From Bordetella genomosp. 13 (lineage in GTDB: Bacteria; Pseudomonadota; Gammaproteobacteria; Burkholderiales; Burkholderiaceae_B), in the NCBI RefSeq assembly GCF_007679965.1, contig NZ_VEHL01000001.1:682001-746000 (forward strand): DNA of 64,000 nt, written 5' to 3'. Below are positions 54,804 to 63,216 of this stretch, one piece after another; positions within the stretch are counted from its first letter, which is position 1, and each line of letters begins with the position of its first letter. The position numbers and the translations under genes are program-made. Under the pieces are notes generated by a model. The model ran no database searches, was not told the origin of the DNA, and was given only the letters and a program-made list of their open reading frames with translations.

Positions 54804-55754
54804 ATGGCAAACGACAGCTTCATGATTTTCACGGGCACGGCCAACACCCGGCTGGCCGTGGACGTAGTCAACCATCTCGACATGTCCCTCGGCAAGATGA
54901 CCGTCGGCCGCTTCTCGGATGGTGAAGTGATGGTCGAGATCAACGAGAACGTGCGCGGCAAGGACGTCTTCGTGCTGCAGCCCACGTGCGCGCCGACCAA
55001 CGACAACCTGATGGAAATCATGGTGATGGTCGATGCCCTGCGCCGTGCCTCGGCTGGCCGCATCACCGCCGCCATGCCGTACTTCGGCTATGCTCGCCAG
55101 GATCGCCGTCCGCGCTCGGCGCGCGTGGCCATCTCGGCCAAGATCGTCGCCAACATGCTGCAGGTCGCCGGCGTCGACCGCGTCCTCACCATGGACCTGC
55201 ACGCCGACCAGATCCAGGGCTTCTTCGACATCCCGGTCGACAACATCTACGCCGGTCCGATCCTGCTGGGCGACATCTGGCGCCGCAATTTCCAGAACCT
55301 GGTGGTGGTGTCGCCCGACATCGGCGGCGTGGTCCGCGCCCGTGCGCTGGCCAAGCAGCTGGAAGCCGACCTGGCCATCATCGACAAGCGCCGTCCGCGC
55401 GCCAACGTGTCCGAAGTGATGAACATCATCGGTGAGGTCGACGGCCGCACCTGCATCATCATGGACGACATGGTCGACACCGCCGGCACGCTGTGCAAGG
55501 CCGCCCAGGCCCTGAAGGAACGCGGCGCCGGCGCCGTCTACGCCTACTGTACCCACCCGGTGCTGTCCGGTGGCGCCATCGAGCGCATCGAAGCCTCCGA
55601 GCTGGACGAACTGGTCGTCACCGACACCATCCCGCTGTCCGAGCAAGGCCAGTCCTGCGGCAAGATCCGCCAGCTGTCCTGCGCGGCGCTGCTGGGCGAG
55701 ACCATCCTGCGCATTTCCAACGCGGAATCGGTCAGCTCGCTGTTCGCCGACTGA
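54804..55754 (+). CDS. prs: ribose-phosphate pyrophosphokinase (PRPP synthetase)
   Basis: Makes PRPP from ribose-5-phosphate and ATP. The 316 residues start [21 protein letters not shown] (ATG 54804; an ATG at 54798 adds two residues). The class I signature is complete: [36 protein letters not shown] (catalytic Arg/Lys region), [11 protein letters not shown], and the PRPP loop [14 protein letters not shown]. It lies in the conserved neighbourhood ispE-tRNA-prs-rplY-pth. The upstream leader follows a terminator, so prs has its own promoter, which I could not place with confidence. Confidence 0.97.
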   Translation: MANDSFMIFTGTANTRLAVDVVNHLDMSLGKMTVGRFSDGEVMVEINENVRGKDVFVLQPTCAPTNDNLMEIMVMVDALRRASAGRITAAMPYFGYARQDRRPRSARVAISAKIVANMLQVAGVDRVLTMDLHADQIQGFFDIPVDNIYAGPILLGDIWRRNFQNLVVVSPDIGGVVRARALAKQLEADLAIIDKRRPRANVSEVMNIIGEVDGRTCIIMDDMVDTAGTLCKAAQALKERGAGAVYAYCTHPVLSGGAIERIEASELDELVVTDTIPLSEQGQSCGKIRQLSCAALLGETILRISNAESVSSLFAD

Positions 55755-55901
55755 GCTCGGCAGCCAGTACCCCGAATGTCTTGCGTGCCGCTGGTCGCGG
55801 CGGCTCGCAACAATGCCAGGCGCATGTCGCGCCTGGCAAATTTCCACCGGCGCACGCAGTCACGCAACACCGCGCCGTATTCATCGTTCCGGAGTTTTTC
55901 C

Positions 55902-56525
55902 ATGAAATTCACTGCCACTACGCGTAGCGTCCAGGGTTCGAGTGCGAGCCGCCGCCTGCGCCACGCGGGTCGCGTTCCTGCCATCGTTTATGGTGGTACG
56001 GCCGCCCCGCTGAACATCGAAGTCGACCACAACGACATCTACCACGCCCTGCGCAAGGAAGAGTTCCACGCTTCCATCCTGCAGATGGAAGTGGACGGCG
56101 GCAAGGCCGAGCAAGTCCTGCTGCGTGCCGTGCAATGGCACCCCTACAAGCAGCAAGTCATGCACATCGACTTCCAGCGCGTCGATGCTAAGCAAGCCCT
56201 GCACACCAAGGTGCCGCTGCACTTCCTGAACGCCGAGATCTCGCCCGCCGTGAAGATCAACAGCGCCGTCATTACCCACGTGGTGACCGAACTGGAAGTG
56301 ACCTGCCTGCCGGCCGCTCTGCCCCAGTTCATCGAAGTCGACCTGGCCAACCTGCTGGCCGGCGCCTCGATCCACCTGGCCGACGTCAAGCTGCCCAAGG
56401 GCGTGACCTACGTCGCCCACGGCGGCGATGCCAACCCGGTCCTGGCCTCGGCCCTGGTCAAGGGTGGCGGTTCGGCTGGCGACGAGCCGGAAGCCGAAGC
56501 CGGCGAAGAAACGCCTGCCGCCTGA
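55902..56525 (+). CDS. rplY: 50S ribosomal protein L25 (CTC type)
   Basis: A 207-residue long-form L25 that binds 5S rRNA. The N-terminal L25 domain ([32 protein letters not shown]) is followed by the C-terminal TL5/CTC domain ([54 protein letters not shown]) and an acidic tail. GGAG at 55891-55894 sets the ATG. It is downstream of prs by 147 nt and ends in a strong terminator. Codon use is the restrained type of highly expressed genes. Confidence 0.96.
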   Translation: MKFTATTRSVQGSSASRRLRHAGRVPAIVYGGTAAPLNIEVDHNDIYHALRKEEFHASILQMEVDGGKAEQVLLRAVQWHPYKQQVMHIDFQRVDAKQALHTKVPLHFLNAEISPAVKINSAVITHVVTELEVTCLPAALPQFIEVDLANLLAGASIHLADVKLPKGVTYVAHGGDANPVLASALVKGGGSAGDEPEAEAGEETPAA

Positions 56526-56564
56526 TGAGACTTGCGCCGGATCATTCCGGCGCCCTCTGCGAAG

Positions 56565-56599
56565 AACTCCGCGTGTGCGCCGCACCGCGGAGTTTTTTT
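56565..56599 (+). terminator. intrinsic terminator after rplY
   Basis: Perfect 9-bp stem AACTCCGCG (56565-56573) / CGCGGAGTT (56586-56594), with a 12-nt loop and a T-run through 56599. Another perfect dyad, GCGCCGG/CCGGCGC (56534-56553), lies between it and the stop codon and may act with it. Confidence 0.88.
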
Positions 56600-56747
56600 A
56601 TTGCCCGTCCGTTGCCGCGCGCCCGACCCCGTGCGCAGTTTTCCACGCGCGCACCTCGCGCCCCGAACGGCGGCACCCGACAAGCGCCGCGCCGGGCCGC
56701 CGCCTTCAGGCACAATGTCGCGCTGATCCTACGCTTTTCTTGCCATC

Positions 56748-57335
56748 ATGACTGAGCCCATCCGCCTGATCGTGGGACTGGGAAATCCCGGCCCCGAGTA
56801 CGAGACCACCCGCCACAACGCCGGCTTCTGGCTTGCCGACCAGTTGGCGGGCGACCTGCGCACCTCGTTCTCGTACGAGAAAGCGTTCTTCGGCGACGTC
56901 GCCAAGACGCGCAAGGACGGCGAGAACGTCCTGCTGCTCAAGCCCGCCACCTACATGAACCGCTCCGGCCAGGCCGTGGGCGCGCTGGCGCGCTTCTACA
57001 AGCTGGCGCCCGAGCAGGTACTGGTGCTGCACGACGAGCTGGACCTGCTGCCCGGGCAGGTCAAGCTGAAGCAGGGGGGTGGCCACGCCGGCCACAACGG
57101 CCTGAAGGACATCCAGGCCGCGCTGGGCAGCCCCAACTTCTGGCGCATCCGCATCGGCATCGGCCATCCGCGCACGCTCAACCTGGCGCAGCAGGTGGCC
57201 GATTTCGTGCTGCATCCGCCGCGCCGCGAGGAAATGCCTCCCATCGAGACCGTGCTGGACCGCTGCCGTGTCGCGGTTCCCGCGATGCTGGACGGCGATT
57301 TTCCCAAGGCCACGCGCCAATTGCACAACGCCTGA
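56748..57335 (+). CDS. pth: peptidyl-tRNA hydrolase
   Basis: Releases tRNA from peptidyl-tRNAs that drop off ribosomes. The 195 residues show [21 protein letters not shown] with the catalytic His in [16 protein letters not shown] (the substrate Asn), [30 protein letters not shown] with the catalytic Asp, and RIRIGIGHP. It follows rplY after a terminator. In many Proteobacteria ychF is the neighbour of pth; here about 5.9 kb of other genes lie between them. Confidence 0.97.
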   Translation: MTEPIRLIVGLGNPGPEYETTRHNAGFWLADQLAGDLRTSFSYEKAFFGDVAKTRKDGENVLLLKPATYMNRSGQAVGALARFYKLAPEQVLVLHDELDLLPGQVKLKQGGGHAGHNGLKDIQAALGSPNFWRIRIGIGHPRTLNLAQQVADFVLHPPRREEMPPIETVLDRCRVAVPAMLDGDFPKATRQLHNA

Positions 57336-57337
57336 CC

Positions 57338-58111
57338 ATGGCCAGCCACCTGCGGTTCAGCGAAGAATTCGCCGACTTCTGGCGATTCCTGATGCGGCCC
57401 ACGCTGCGCCGCCTGCCGGTGCGGCGCGCGGTGCATGGCGGGTTGGCGGGCGACTGGATGCCCAACATCACCTTTGGCCGCCTGATGGCCTGGGCGGGCG
57501 TGCTGTGGGCCATCAACCTGTTCGCACTGGGACCCATCGCCGTGATGGCGGCGGGCTCGGGCGGGGCGGTGCACCGGCTCAACCCGCAGAACATCCCCTG
57601 GCTGACCGCCATCCTGTGGGCGCCCATCGTCGAGGAACTGCTGTTCCGCTACGGGCTGCGGCGTCCCTTGCAGGCCCTGTGGCTGTGTCCGTTGATGCTG
57701 GTGCCACTGCTGTTCGGCCCGCAGGGTTGGACGGCCGCCTGGCTGGCCTGCGTGATACTGGCCGTCAGCCTGCCGCTGCGCTACGGTCGCGTCACCATGC
57801 AAGGCAAAAAGTTGGGCTGGCGCCGCGACTACGTGCGCCGCTACGGCCTGGTGTTCCACCTGGTGTCGCTGACCTTCGCGGCCGTGCACCTGAACAACTT
57901 CACGCTGCAGGGCATGCCGCTGTACCTGATGCCGCTGCTGGTGCTGCCGCAATGGGCCACCGGCATGGTGCTGGGCTGGATGCGCACCCGCCGCGGGTTC
58001 GGCGCGACCATGCTGCTGCACGGCGTGTTCAACGGCGGACCGGTGCTGGTCATCCTGGTGCTGACGTCGCTGGTGGGGACGTTGCCGGTGGACCTGCCGG
58101 CGGCGAAGTGA
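57338..58111 (+). CDS. CPBP-family intramembrane metalloprotease
   Basis: A 257-residue multi-pass protein with about six hydrophobic segments and the CPBP/ABI motifs: VEELLFRYGLRRPL (E99, E100, R104), FAAVHLNNF (His, near 190) and HGVFNGG (His, near 232). These residues form the metal site of type II CAAX-prenyl-protease-like enzymes. The start lies two bases after the pth stop, so translation is probably coupled. It is convergent with the XpaC-like gene of the TelA operon. The bacterial substrate is unknown; candidates are membrane-protein processing or peptide self-immunity. Confidence 0.87.
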   Translation: MASHLRFSEEFADFWRFLMRPTLRRLPVRRAVHGGLAGDWMPNITFGRLMAWAGVLWAINLFALGPIAVMAAGSGGAVHRLNPQNIPWLTAILWAPIVEELLFRYGLRRPLQALWLCPLMLVPLLFGPQGWTAAWLACVILAVSLPLRYGRVTMQGKKLGWRRDYVRRYGLVFHLVSLTFAAVHLNNFTLQGMPLYLMPLLVLPQWATGMVLGWMRTRRGFGATMLLHGVFNGGPVLVILVLTSLVGTLPVDLPAAK

Positions 58112-58169
58112 CGGCCGGCGTGCGTCGGCGGCCACAGGCGCCGCGCCGCCGCCGCGCCGCCGCCGCGCT

Positions 58170-58802
58170 CTAGAAATCCGTATACGCCATCGGCTTGAAT
58201 TTTTCTTCCAGGAATTTGCCGTTGGCGACCACCGCGTCGGCATCCTGGCGATAGATGCTTTCGGCGATCTTCACCAGTTGCCCGTCCAGCAGTTCCAGCT
58301 GGTGGAAGAACAGCTGCTTGGGCGTCTTGCCGTCGTGCACCACCGTCATCGCCGCGAAGAAGGGCGGCAACTTCAGGTAGTGGTTGATGGTTTCCGGCAG
58401 GTCGCGCGTGATCGTGCCGGACAGCGACAGGGCCTGCGTCAGCGGCACCTCGCCGCTGAACAGCTTGGGCGCCAGCTCGCGCACCATCCGCAGGATGTGT
58501 TCCAGCTTGACCACGGCCTCTTTGGGCAGCTTCTTGCGCGAGCGCTGGAACAGCGATTCCATGGCCTCGATCAGCGCCTCCTTGCTGGCGGCTTCCTTGA
58601 TGTCGGCCTCGATGGCCGCGCCGCGGCCCGGGGCGATCAGCCAGCCGGCCGCATACAGGCCCAGCACGATGGGTAGCCACCAGTCTTCGATGATGCCGCC
58701 GAAGAACAGCGCCAGCCCGACCAGGGCCAGCGCGCACCCCACGACGTTGCGCGTGCTGTAGAAGGCAAGCAGCACGCGGGTCTTCAGGGACATTCCTGCC
58801 AT
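58170..58802 (-). CDS. XpaC-like membrane protein of the TelA operon
   Basis: A 210-residue protein with an N-terminal membrane hairpin (about 20-37 and 41-56: CALALVGLALFFGGI, WLPIVLGLYAAGWLIA) and a helical cytoplasmic domain (AMESLFQRSRKKLPKEAVVKLEHILRMVRELAP, HQLELLDGQLVKIAESIYRQD). The shape and its place in a telA operon resemble XpaC proteins, which neighbour TelA/YaaN in Firmicutes. I am not certain of the family. The start may be ATG 58802 or 58793. It is last in the operon, 36 nt after the vWA lipoprotein gene. Its function is unknown. Confidence 0.75.
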   Translation of the reverse strand: MAGMSLKTRVLLAFYSTRNVVGCALALVGLALFFGGIIEDWWLPIVLGLYAAGWLIAPGRGAAIEADIKEAASKEALIEAMESLFQRSRKKLPKEAVVKLEHILRMVRELAPKLFSGEVPLTQALSLSGTITRDLPETINHYLKLPPFFAAMTVVHDGKTPKQLFFHQLELLDGQLVKIAESIYRQDADAVVANGKFLEEKFKPMAYTDF

Positions 58803-58838
58803 CTCGCTTTTCCGGCTGTCGATCCGTCGAAATACACC

Positions 58839-60467
58839 TTACTGGTATCCCCGCACTTCCTTGAAGATGGCTTGCAGGCCGCCCTTGTTGCCGTCGAACG
58901 CGCGTCCGCCGGTGGCTTCGGCTAGCTGCGTCATCTCCGCCGATTCGCCGCCGGCGAAATAGATGGTGAAGACGCGGATGCCCTTCTTCTGCGCGGGCAG
59001 GGCATCGTACCAGCGCAGGAACGAGCGCAGCGACATGCCGGACATGTTGGCGCCGTCGGTCATCACCACGATGCTGTAGAAGCGGTCGGGATGTTGCTCG
59101 CGGCGCTCCAGCGCCTCTTCGTAGGCCGCGCGCGTGGCGTCGTAGATGGCCGTGCCGCCGGTGGCGTACAGCCGGCGCACGTACGACGAGATGGCCTGCA
59201 GCGTCTTCTTCGACTGCGCCTCGCTGCCGCCCATGTCGAACGACTCGGTGGCGCCGATCATGTCGTTGAAGGGCTTGATGTGGATCTGCTCGCGGTTGCG
59301 AAAGCGCGCGAAGCGGCCGCTGATGCTGGCGTCCGCGCCGGACAGGCCCAGCATGGTGCTCTTGAGCTGGTCCAGGTTGTCGCCATCCATCGAACCGCTG
59401 GTGTCCAGCACGAACGTGCTGTCGGGCGGCGTGCGCAGCTGGTTGTCGAAGGTCAGCAGGATGGCGTCGACCACCTCCTGCTTCGCCGGAAAGGCCAGTT
59501 CGCCGATGGCGGCCGCCGGATTCGGCTGCGCCACCTCGGGATTGATCGCCTGGCGCAGCGTGCGTTGCGCCATGGCCTTCTGGAAGGGCGCGCCGCGCAG
59601 GTAGGCCACCAGCTTGTCGTAGGCCGCGCGCTTGTCCGCGTTGACCAGCATGACGGGATAGTCCGACGTGGTCAGGCCGTCCTTGGGATAGATCAGCGTC
59701 AGCCTCTCGCGCAGCGCCGGGTCGCGGTTCAGCGTCAGCAGCACCGACGAATAGTTGATGATGCCGTCCACCTGGTCCTGGTTCTTCAGGAAGGCATCGG
59801 CCAGCCAGCCCGAGCTGCCCGCCGTCATCTTCTGGGCCTTGAAGAACGCGCCCAGCGACTTGCTGTCGATGTCGGCCACCTCCAGCGCGTCGCCTTTGCC
59901 CGACAGCGCGGCGGCCAGGCCCAGCAGGGCCGAGAAACCCGTGTTGGACGACGCCGGGCTGGTCATGCCGAAGGTGAACTTGCCGGCTTCGGCGGCCTGC
60001 GAGATGTCCTTCCACGTGGCGCCCGTGTAGCTGCCGCTGCCGTCGTCCCAGCCCAGCGCCTTCGCCTTGCCCGACTTCAGGCCCAGCACCACCGGCGTCA
60101 GCATGGTGCGTTCCGAGGCGACGATGCGCTTTTTAGCGTCGGGCACCAGCATGGCGTAGCGGTTGCTGGCGAACCAGGCCAGGTCGGTGGCCTCGCCCGA
60201 CTGCAGGCGCTCCACGCCGTCCAGCGTGCCGACGTACTTCATCTTCAGCTGCACGCCGGTCTCGCGCCGGACGTCGTCCAGCATCGGCTCGATGTCCTTC
60301 AGTTCCGAGCCGGCCAGCACGGTCAGCGTGACGGCCTCGGAGGAGCCGCCCGAGGCGCTGGCGCGGCCGGCATCGGCCGAAGAGGGCGGTGCGGCCTTGT
60401 CGCAGGCGGCCAGCGCGAGTCCCAGCCCGGCGATCAGCGCCAGGCGGGTAAGCATTTTTCTGAGCAT
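58839..60467 (-). CDS. lipoprotein with solute-binding-like and von Willebrand A domains
   Basis: A 542-residue protein. The lipoprotein signal is MLRKMLTRLALIAGLGLALAAC, placing it in the periplasm or outer membrane. Residues about 45-320 form an extracellular-binding-protein-like domain (VTLTVLAGSELKDIEPMLDDVRRETGVQL, TDLAWFASNRYAML, GFSALLGLAAALSGKG). Residues about 345-540 are a vWA domain with the MIDAS motif DTSGSMDG, a Thr at ATGGTAIYDA and VVMTDGANMSG. No transporter genes accompany it. It lies 25 nt after telA. A metal-dependent adhesion or complex-assembly role is likely, perhaps sensing a ligand; this is inference. Confidence 0.87.
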   Translation of the reverse strand: MLRKMLTRLALIAGLGLALAACDKAAPPSSADAGRASASGGSSEAVTLTVLAGSELKDIEPMLDDVRRETGVQLKMKYVGTLDGVERLQSGEATDLAWFASNRYAMLVPDAKKRIVASERTMLTPVVLGLKSGKAKALGWDDGSGSYTGATWKDISQAAEAGKFTFGMTSPASSNTGFSALLGLAAALSGKGDALEVADIDSKSLGAFFKAQKMTAGSSGWLADAFLKNQDQVDGIINYSSVLLTLNRDPALRERLTLIYPKDGLTTSDYPVMLVNADKRAAYDKLVAYLRGAPFQKAMAQRTLRQAINPEVAQPNPAAAIGELAFPAKQEVVDAILLTFDNQLRTPPDSTFVLDTSGSMDGDNLDQLKSTMLGLSGADASISGRFARFRNREQIHIKPFNDMIGATESFDMGGSEAQSKKTLQAISSYVRRLYATGGTAIYDATRAAYEEALERREQHPDRFYSIVVMTDGANMSGMSLRSFLRWYDALPAQKKGIRVFTIYFAGGESAEMTQLAEATGGRAFDGNKGGLQAIFKEVRGYQ

Positions 60468-60492
60468 GGTCGGTTTCGCGTGGAAGGGATTC

Positions 60493-61713
60493 TCAGACCT
60501 GCACCGGCCCGTCGGGCAGCGCGGGCGCCTGCCGCACGGCCTCGGAGGCGGCCTGTTGGCGCGAACGGTCCAGGTACTGCTCGCTGCGCGCGATCTGCGC
60601 CTTCATCAGCGCGTTGTTCTTGCCCATCGTGTCGATGGCCTGCGAGCGGAACGTGTCCATCGCGTCCATCGCCTTGAAGGTGTTGTCCATCATCTCCTGG
60701 ATGCGCTGTACGCCGATCAGCGGGTCGGCCGAGAACTCGCCCGTGCGCTGCACGTGCTGGCCCAGCTGGCGCGAGGTCTCGGTGACGAGGTCGCCGATGG
60801 TGTTGGACACGCCCTGCAGCATCTCCATTACCTGGATCTGGTTGCCCGTGGCGCGCGCCACGGTCTGCGCGGTGGCCAGGGCCGACATGCCCGTGGTGGC
60901 CACGCGGTTGCAGCCGTTGACCATCTCGCGCGCGGTCTTCTTCAGCACCGTCATCGACAGGTAGCCGTTCACGTTGACGGCCATCTGCGTCTGCATGTCC
61001 TGGTAGTTCTGGCGCACGTAGAACAGCACCTCCTGCTCCAGCGCGCGGGCGCGGTCCGGATCGGTGGCCTTCAGGGCGTCCACGCGGCTGGACACCTGCG
61101 CATCGAGCCTCTCGGCGAAGGTGATGGCGCCCTTGAGCTTCTGCATGGCGTCCCACAGCTTGGCCATGGTGACGTCGATCTCGGCCGAGTCGCGCTGCAT
61201 GTCGTCGCGGGCGCGGTGCAGATCGGCCATGATGGCCTTCAGATGGTCGCCGGCGTCCTGGAACTTGCGGAAGTAGTCCTGCAGCTTGTTGCCGAACGGG
61301 ATCAGGCCCAACAGCTTCTTCGGCGACAGCAGGTCGCCTTCGCGGCCGGGGTTCAGCTCGTCCAGCTGCGTGCGCATCGACTGGATCGCCTTGAAGGCCG
61401 CCGAGTCCTCGATGCCCACGAAGTTGCGCTCCATGAAGCGGCCCGTCATCAGCTCGGCGGCGTTGGAAATCTCGTTGCGGCCCAGGTGGAAGAGCGCGTC
61501 GACGCGGCTCTTGAACGTGTCGCTGTGCACGTCGTCCATGAACAGCGTGTCCACCACGGAAGCGACCTGCTTGTCGATGGCGGAGGCGGTCTCGTCGGGC
61601 AGCGCCACCATGTCGGTGGCCTTCTTCTGTTCGACGGGCTGGACCACCTCGGGCGGGGTCAGCACCAGGTCGGGAGGCGTCAGGGTTTGGGGTTGCTGTT
61701 CCATGTTCTTCAT
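60493..61713 (-). CDS. telA: TelA-family (toxic anion resistance) protein
   Basis: A 406-residue, highly helical cytoplasmic protein of the TelA/YaaN family, named for tellurite resistance but of unproven biochemistry. Typical features are LLGLIPFGNKLQDYFRKFQDAGDHLKAIMADLHRARDDMQRDSAEID, SRVDALKATDPDRARALEQEVLFYVRQNYQDMQTQMAVNVNGYLSM, and ATGNQIQVMEMLQGVSNTIGDLV. An N-terminal Pro/Gln-rich stretch (about 5-30) precedes the coiled coils. It is second in a four-gene minus-strand operon with two solute-binding-like proteins and an XpaC-like protein. The start could be the ATG at 61713 or 61704. Confidence 0.92.
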   Translation of the reverse strand: MKNMEQQPQTLTPPDLVLTPPEVVQPVEQKKATDMVALPDETASAIDKQVASVVDTLFMDDVHSDTFKSRVDALFHLGRNEISNAAELMTGRFMERNFVGIEDSAAFKAIQSMRTQLDELNPGREGDLLSPKKLLGLIPFGNKLQDYFRKFQDAGDHLKAIMADLHRARDDMQRDSAEIDVTMAKLWDAMQKLKGAITFAERLDAQVSSRVDALKATDPDRARALEQEVLFYVRQNYQDMQTQMAVNVNGYLSMTVLKKTAREMVNGCNRVATTGMSALATAQTVARATGNQIQVMEMLQGVSNTIGDLVTETSRQLGQHVQRTGEFSADPLIGVQRIQEMMDNTFKAMDAMDTFRSQAIDTMGKNNALMKAQIARSEQYLDRSRQQAASEAVRQAPALPDGPVQV

Positions 61714-61770
61714 GTCCGATGTCGGATGCGGGATCCGTGTTGCTCGTGCAGAGACAGGCCGGGCGCGTGC

Positions 61771-62877
61771 CTAGTTGAATTGCCGTTCGATGCCTTGGAT
61801 CAGGTACTCCAGCGTCTCGTAGCTGGGCGGGTCCACGACGTCGACCAGCACGTCGGGCGCGCTGAGCTTCCTGTCGGCGAGGAACGAGGTGAACTTGCCG
61901 TTGTCCGCGGTGCGGTAGCCGAACTGCACGGCCAGCGCCTGCAGTTCGGGGTCTTGCGCCAATGCCTCGCCCAGCCGCTGGCCCGCCTCGGTGAAGGGCA
62001 CCAGCGTGTGCTTGGTGTACAGCGTGGGACGCGGGTAGAGCAGCACCATGTCCGTGTTGGGCGTGGCGCGCTTGGACTGGTATTCGAGGAATTGGCTCTC
62101 GTAGATCATCACCATCGGCGCCTTGCCGATGCCCATGGTGGTGTAGTCCTCGAAGGGACCGGCCGAGCTGGATTCCTGCAGGCCCTGCCGTAGGAACAGG
62201 CCCGACAGCGCGGGCAGCAGCCGGTCGGCGTCGGCCTGCGTGTTCACGATGTTGCTGTCGTTCAGCACATAGCTGGCCAGCGCCAGGTACATGGCCCCGC
62301 TGTTGGACTTGCGCACGTCGGTGGAGCTGACCAGGATGGACTTGCTGGTGTTGAACACCGTGTTGTCCGGCAGATCGTTCCAGCGCTTGCCCTGCGCGAT
62401 CAGGCGCATCAGGCGGTCCATGTCGATGATGTAGTGCGTGCCGTTCTCGGTGCGCACCAGGCCGGCGTGCTCCAGCACCGGCACCAGCGTCTTCCACGAG
62501 GCGATGGCCATGGGCGTGAAGAAGGGCTGGTAGACCTGGCGCGCGTTGGCGGCCTTCTGCAGCGTGATGGCCGCGGGCGCGCCGGCGGGAAAGCCGAAGT
62601 CGTAGCCGTCCAGCTTGCGCGCGCTGATCTCGCGCGAGCCGACCTTGTCCACCGTGACGGTGAAGCCCAGCTGCTTCAGGCGCGCCTGCACGCGCGGGTC
62701 CAGGAAGTAGGTTTCCTTCTCGGACCCGATCATGCCGCGGACCTGGACGACCGCTTTCGCGGCGGCCTGCGCGGCGTCATTCTCGAGCTTGCGGGTGGAG
62801 GATACGTAGATGGCGCCGCCGATGCCGACCAGCAGGGCCACTGCCAGAATCGGCGCCAGGATCTTGCGTAGTTGCAT
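61771..62877 (-). CDS. membrane-anchored solute-binding-like protein heading the TelA operon
   Basis: A 368-residue protein with one N-terminal hydrophobic segment (about 5-27, KILAPILAVALLVGIGGAIYVSS), lacking an obvious cleavage site and so probably an anchor with the rest in the periplasm. The body resembles a bacterial extracellular solute-binding domain (GMIGSEKETYFLDPRVQARLKQLGFTVTV, MVMIYESQFLEYQSKR, LLYPRPTLYTKHTLVPFTEAGQRL). It is first in the operon, driven by a TTGACC-17-TACGAT promoter, with telA 57 nt downstream. The ligand is unknown, and the absence of permease genes argues for sensing rather than import. Confidence 0.82.
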   Translation of the reverse strand: MQLRKILAPILAVALLVGIGGAIYVSSTRKLENDAAQAAAKAVVQVRGMIGSEKETYFLDPRVQARLKQLGFTVTVDKVGSREISARKLDGYDFGFPAGAPAAITLQKAANARQVYQPFFTPMAIASWKTLVPVLEHAGLVRTENGTHYIIDMDRLMRLIAQGKRWNDLPDNTVFNTSKSILVSSTDVRKSNSGAMYLALASYVLNDSNIVNTQADADRLLPALSGLFLRQGLQESSSAGPFEDYTTMGIGKAPMVMIYESQFLEYQSKRATPNTDMVLLYPRPTLYTKHTLVPFTEAGQRLGEALAQDPELQALAVQFGYRTADNGKFTSFLADRKLSAPDVLVDVVDPPSYETLEYLIQGIERQFN

Positions 62878-63216
62878 AAGCTCTGGTCTCTTGTTTGAGG
62901 GGGCTTTAGGGGACGTACCCCCGCCGTCCGCGCAAGAATCGTATGTAGGCAGCGCGGCCAGGTCAAAGCCCGTTACCAGAAGATAAGTGCATGAAATGTC
63001 ATATTTATGAAGCTTTGCGGCGCCTTGCCGGGCGAGTGGCGCGGACCGGTTAAAATTCGCGCTTTCCCGGACCCGCCGCGCCTGGTTGGATCGTCAGACG
63101 ATTCCCATGTTGGTGCGCCCCGCGTCCACGGCTCACGCGATCCCGGCATGCGGATCGGGCACCCTCGGCCATGTTTTGTTTAGTGCCGGTAGTGCATTGA
63201 TATTTATAGGATTTCC
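62878..63216. other. divergent intergenic region between the TelA operon and ychF
   Basis: These 339 nt contain the minus-strand promoter for the TelA operon (62938-62966). The plus-strand elements for ychF are less clear: TAAAAT at 63051-63056 lacks a well-spaced -35, and the AT-rich stretch at 63174-63210 just before the ATG contains TTGTTT and TATTTATAG. Stretches near 62985-63015 are also AT-rich. No gene or terminator is seen. Confidence 0.55.
62938..62966 (-). promoter_or_regulatory. sigma-70-type promoter of the TelA operon
   Basis: Read on the minus strand, TTGACC (62966-62961), a 17-bp spacer and TACGAT (62943-62938) form a good promoter, with the start predicted near 62931. The leader of about 54 nt contains a GGGGGTACGTCCCC imperfect dyad before the ATG at 62877. 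Confidence 0.7.
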
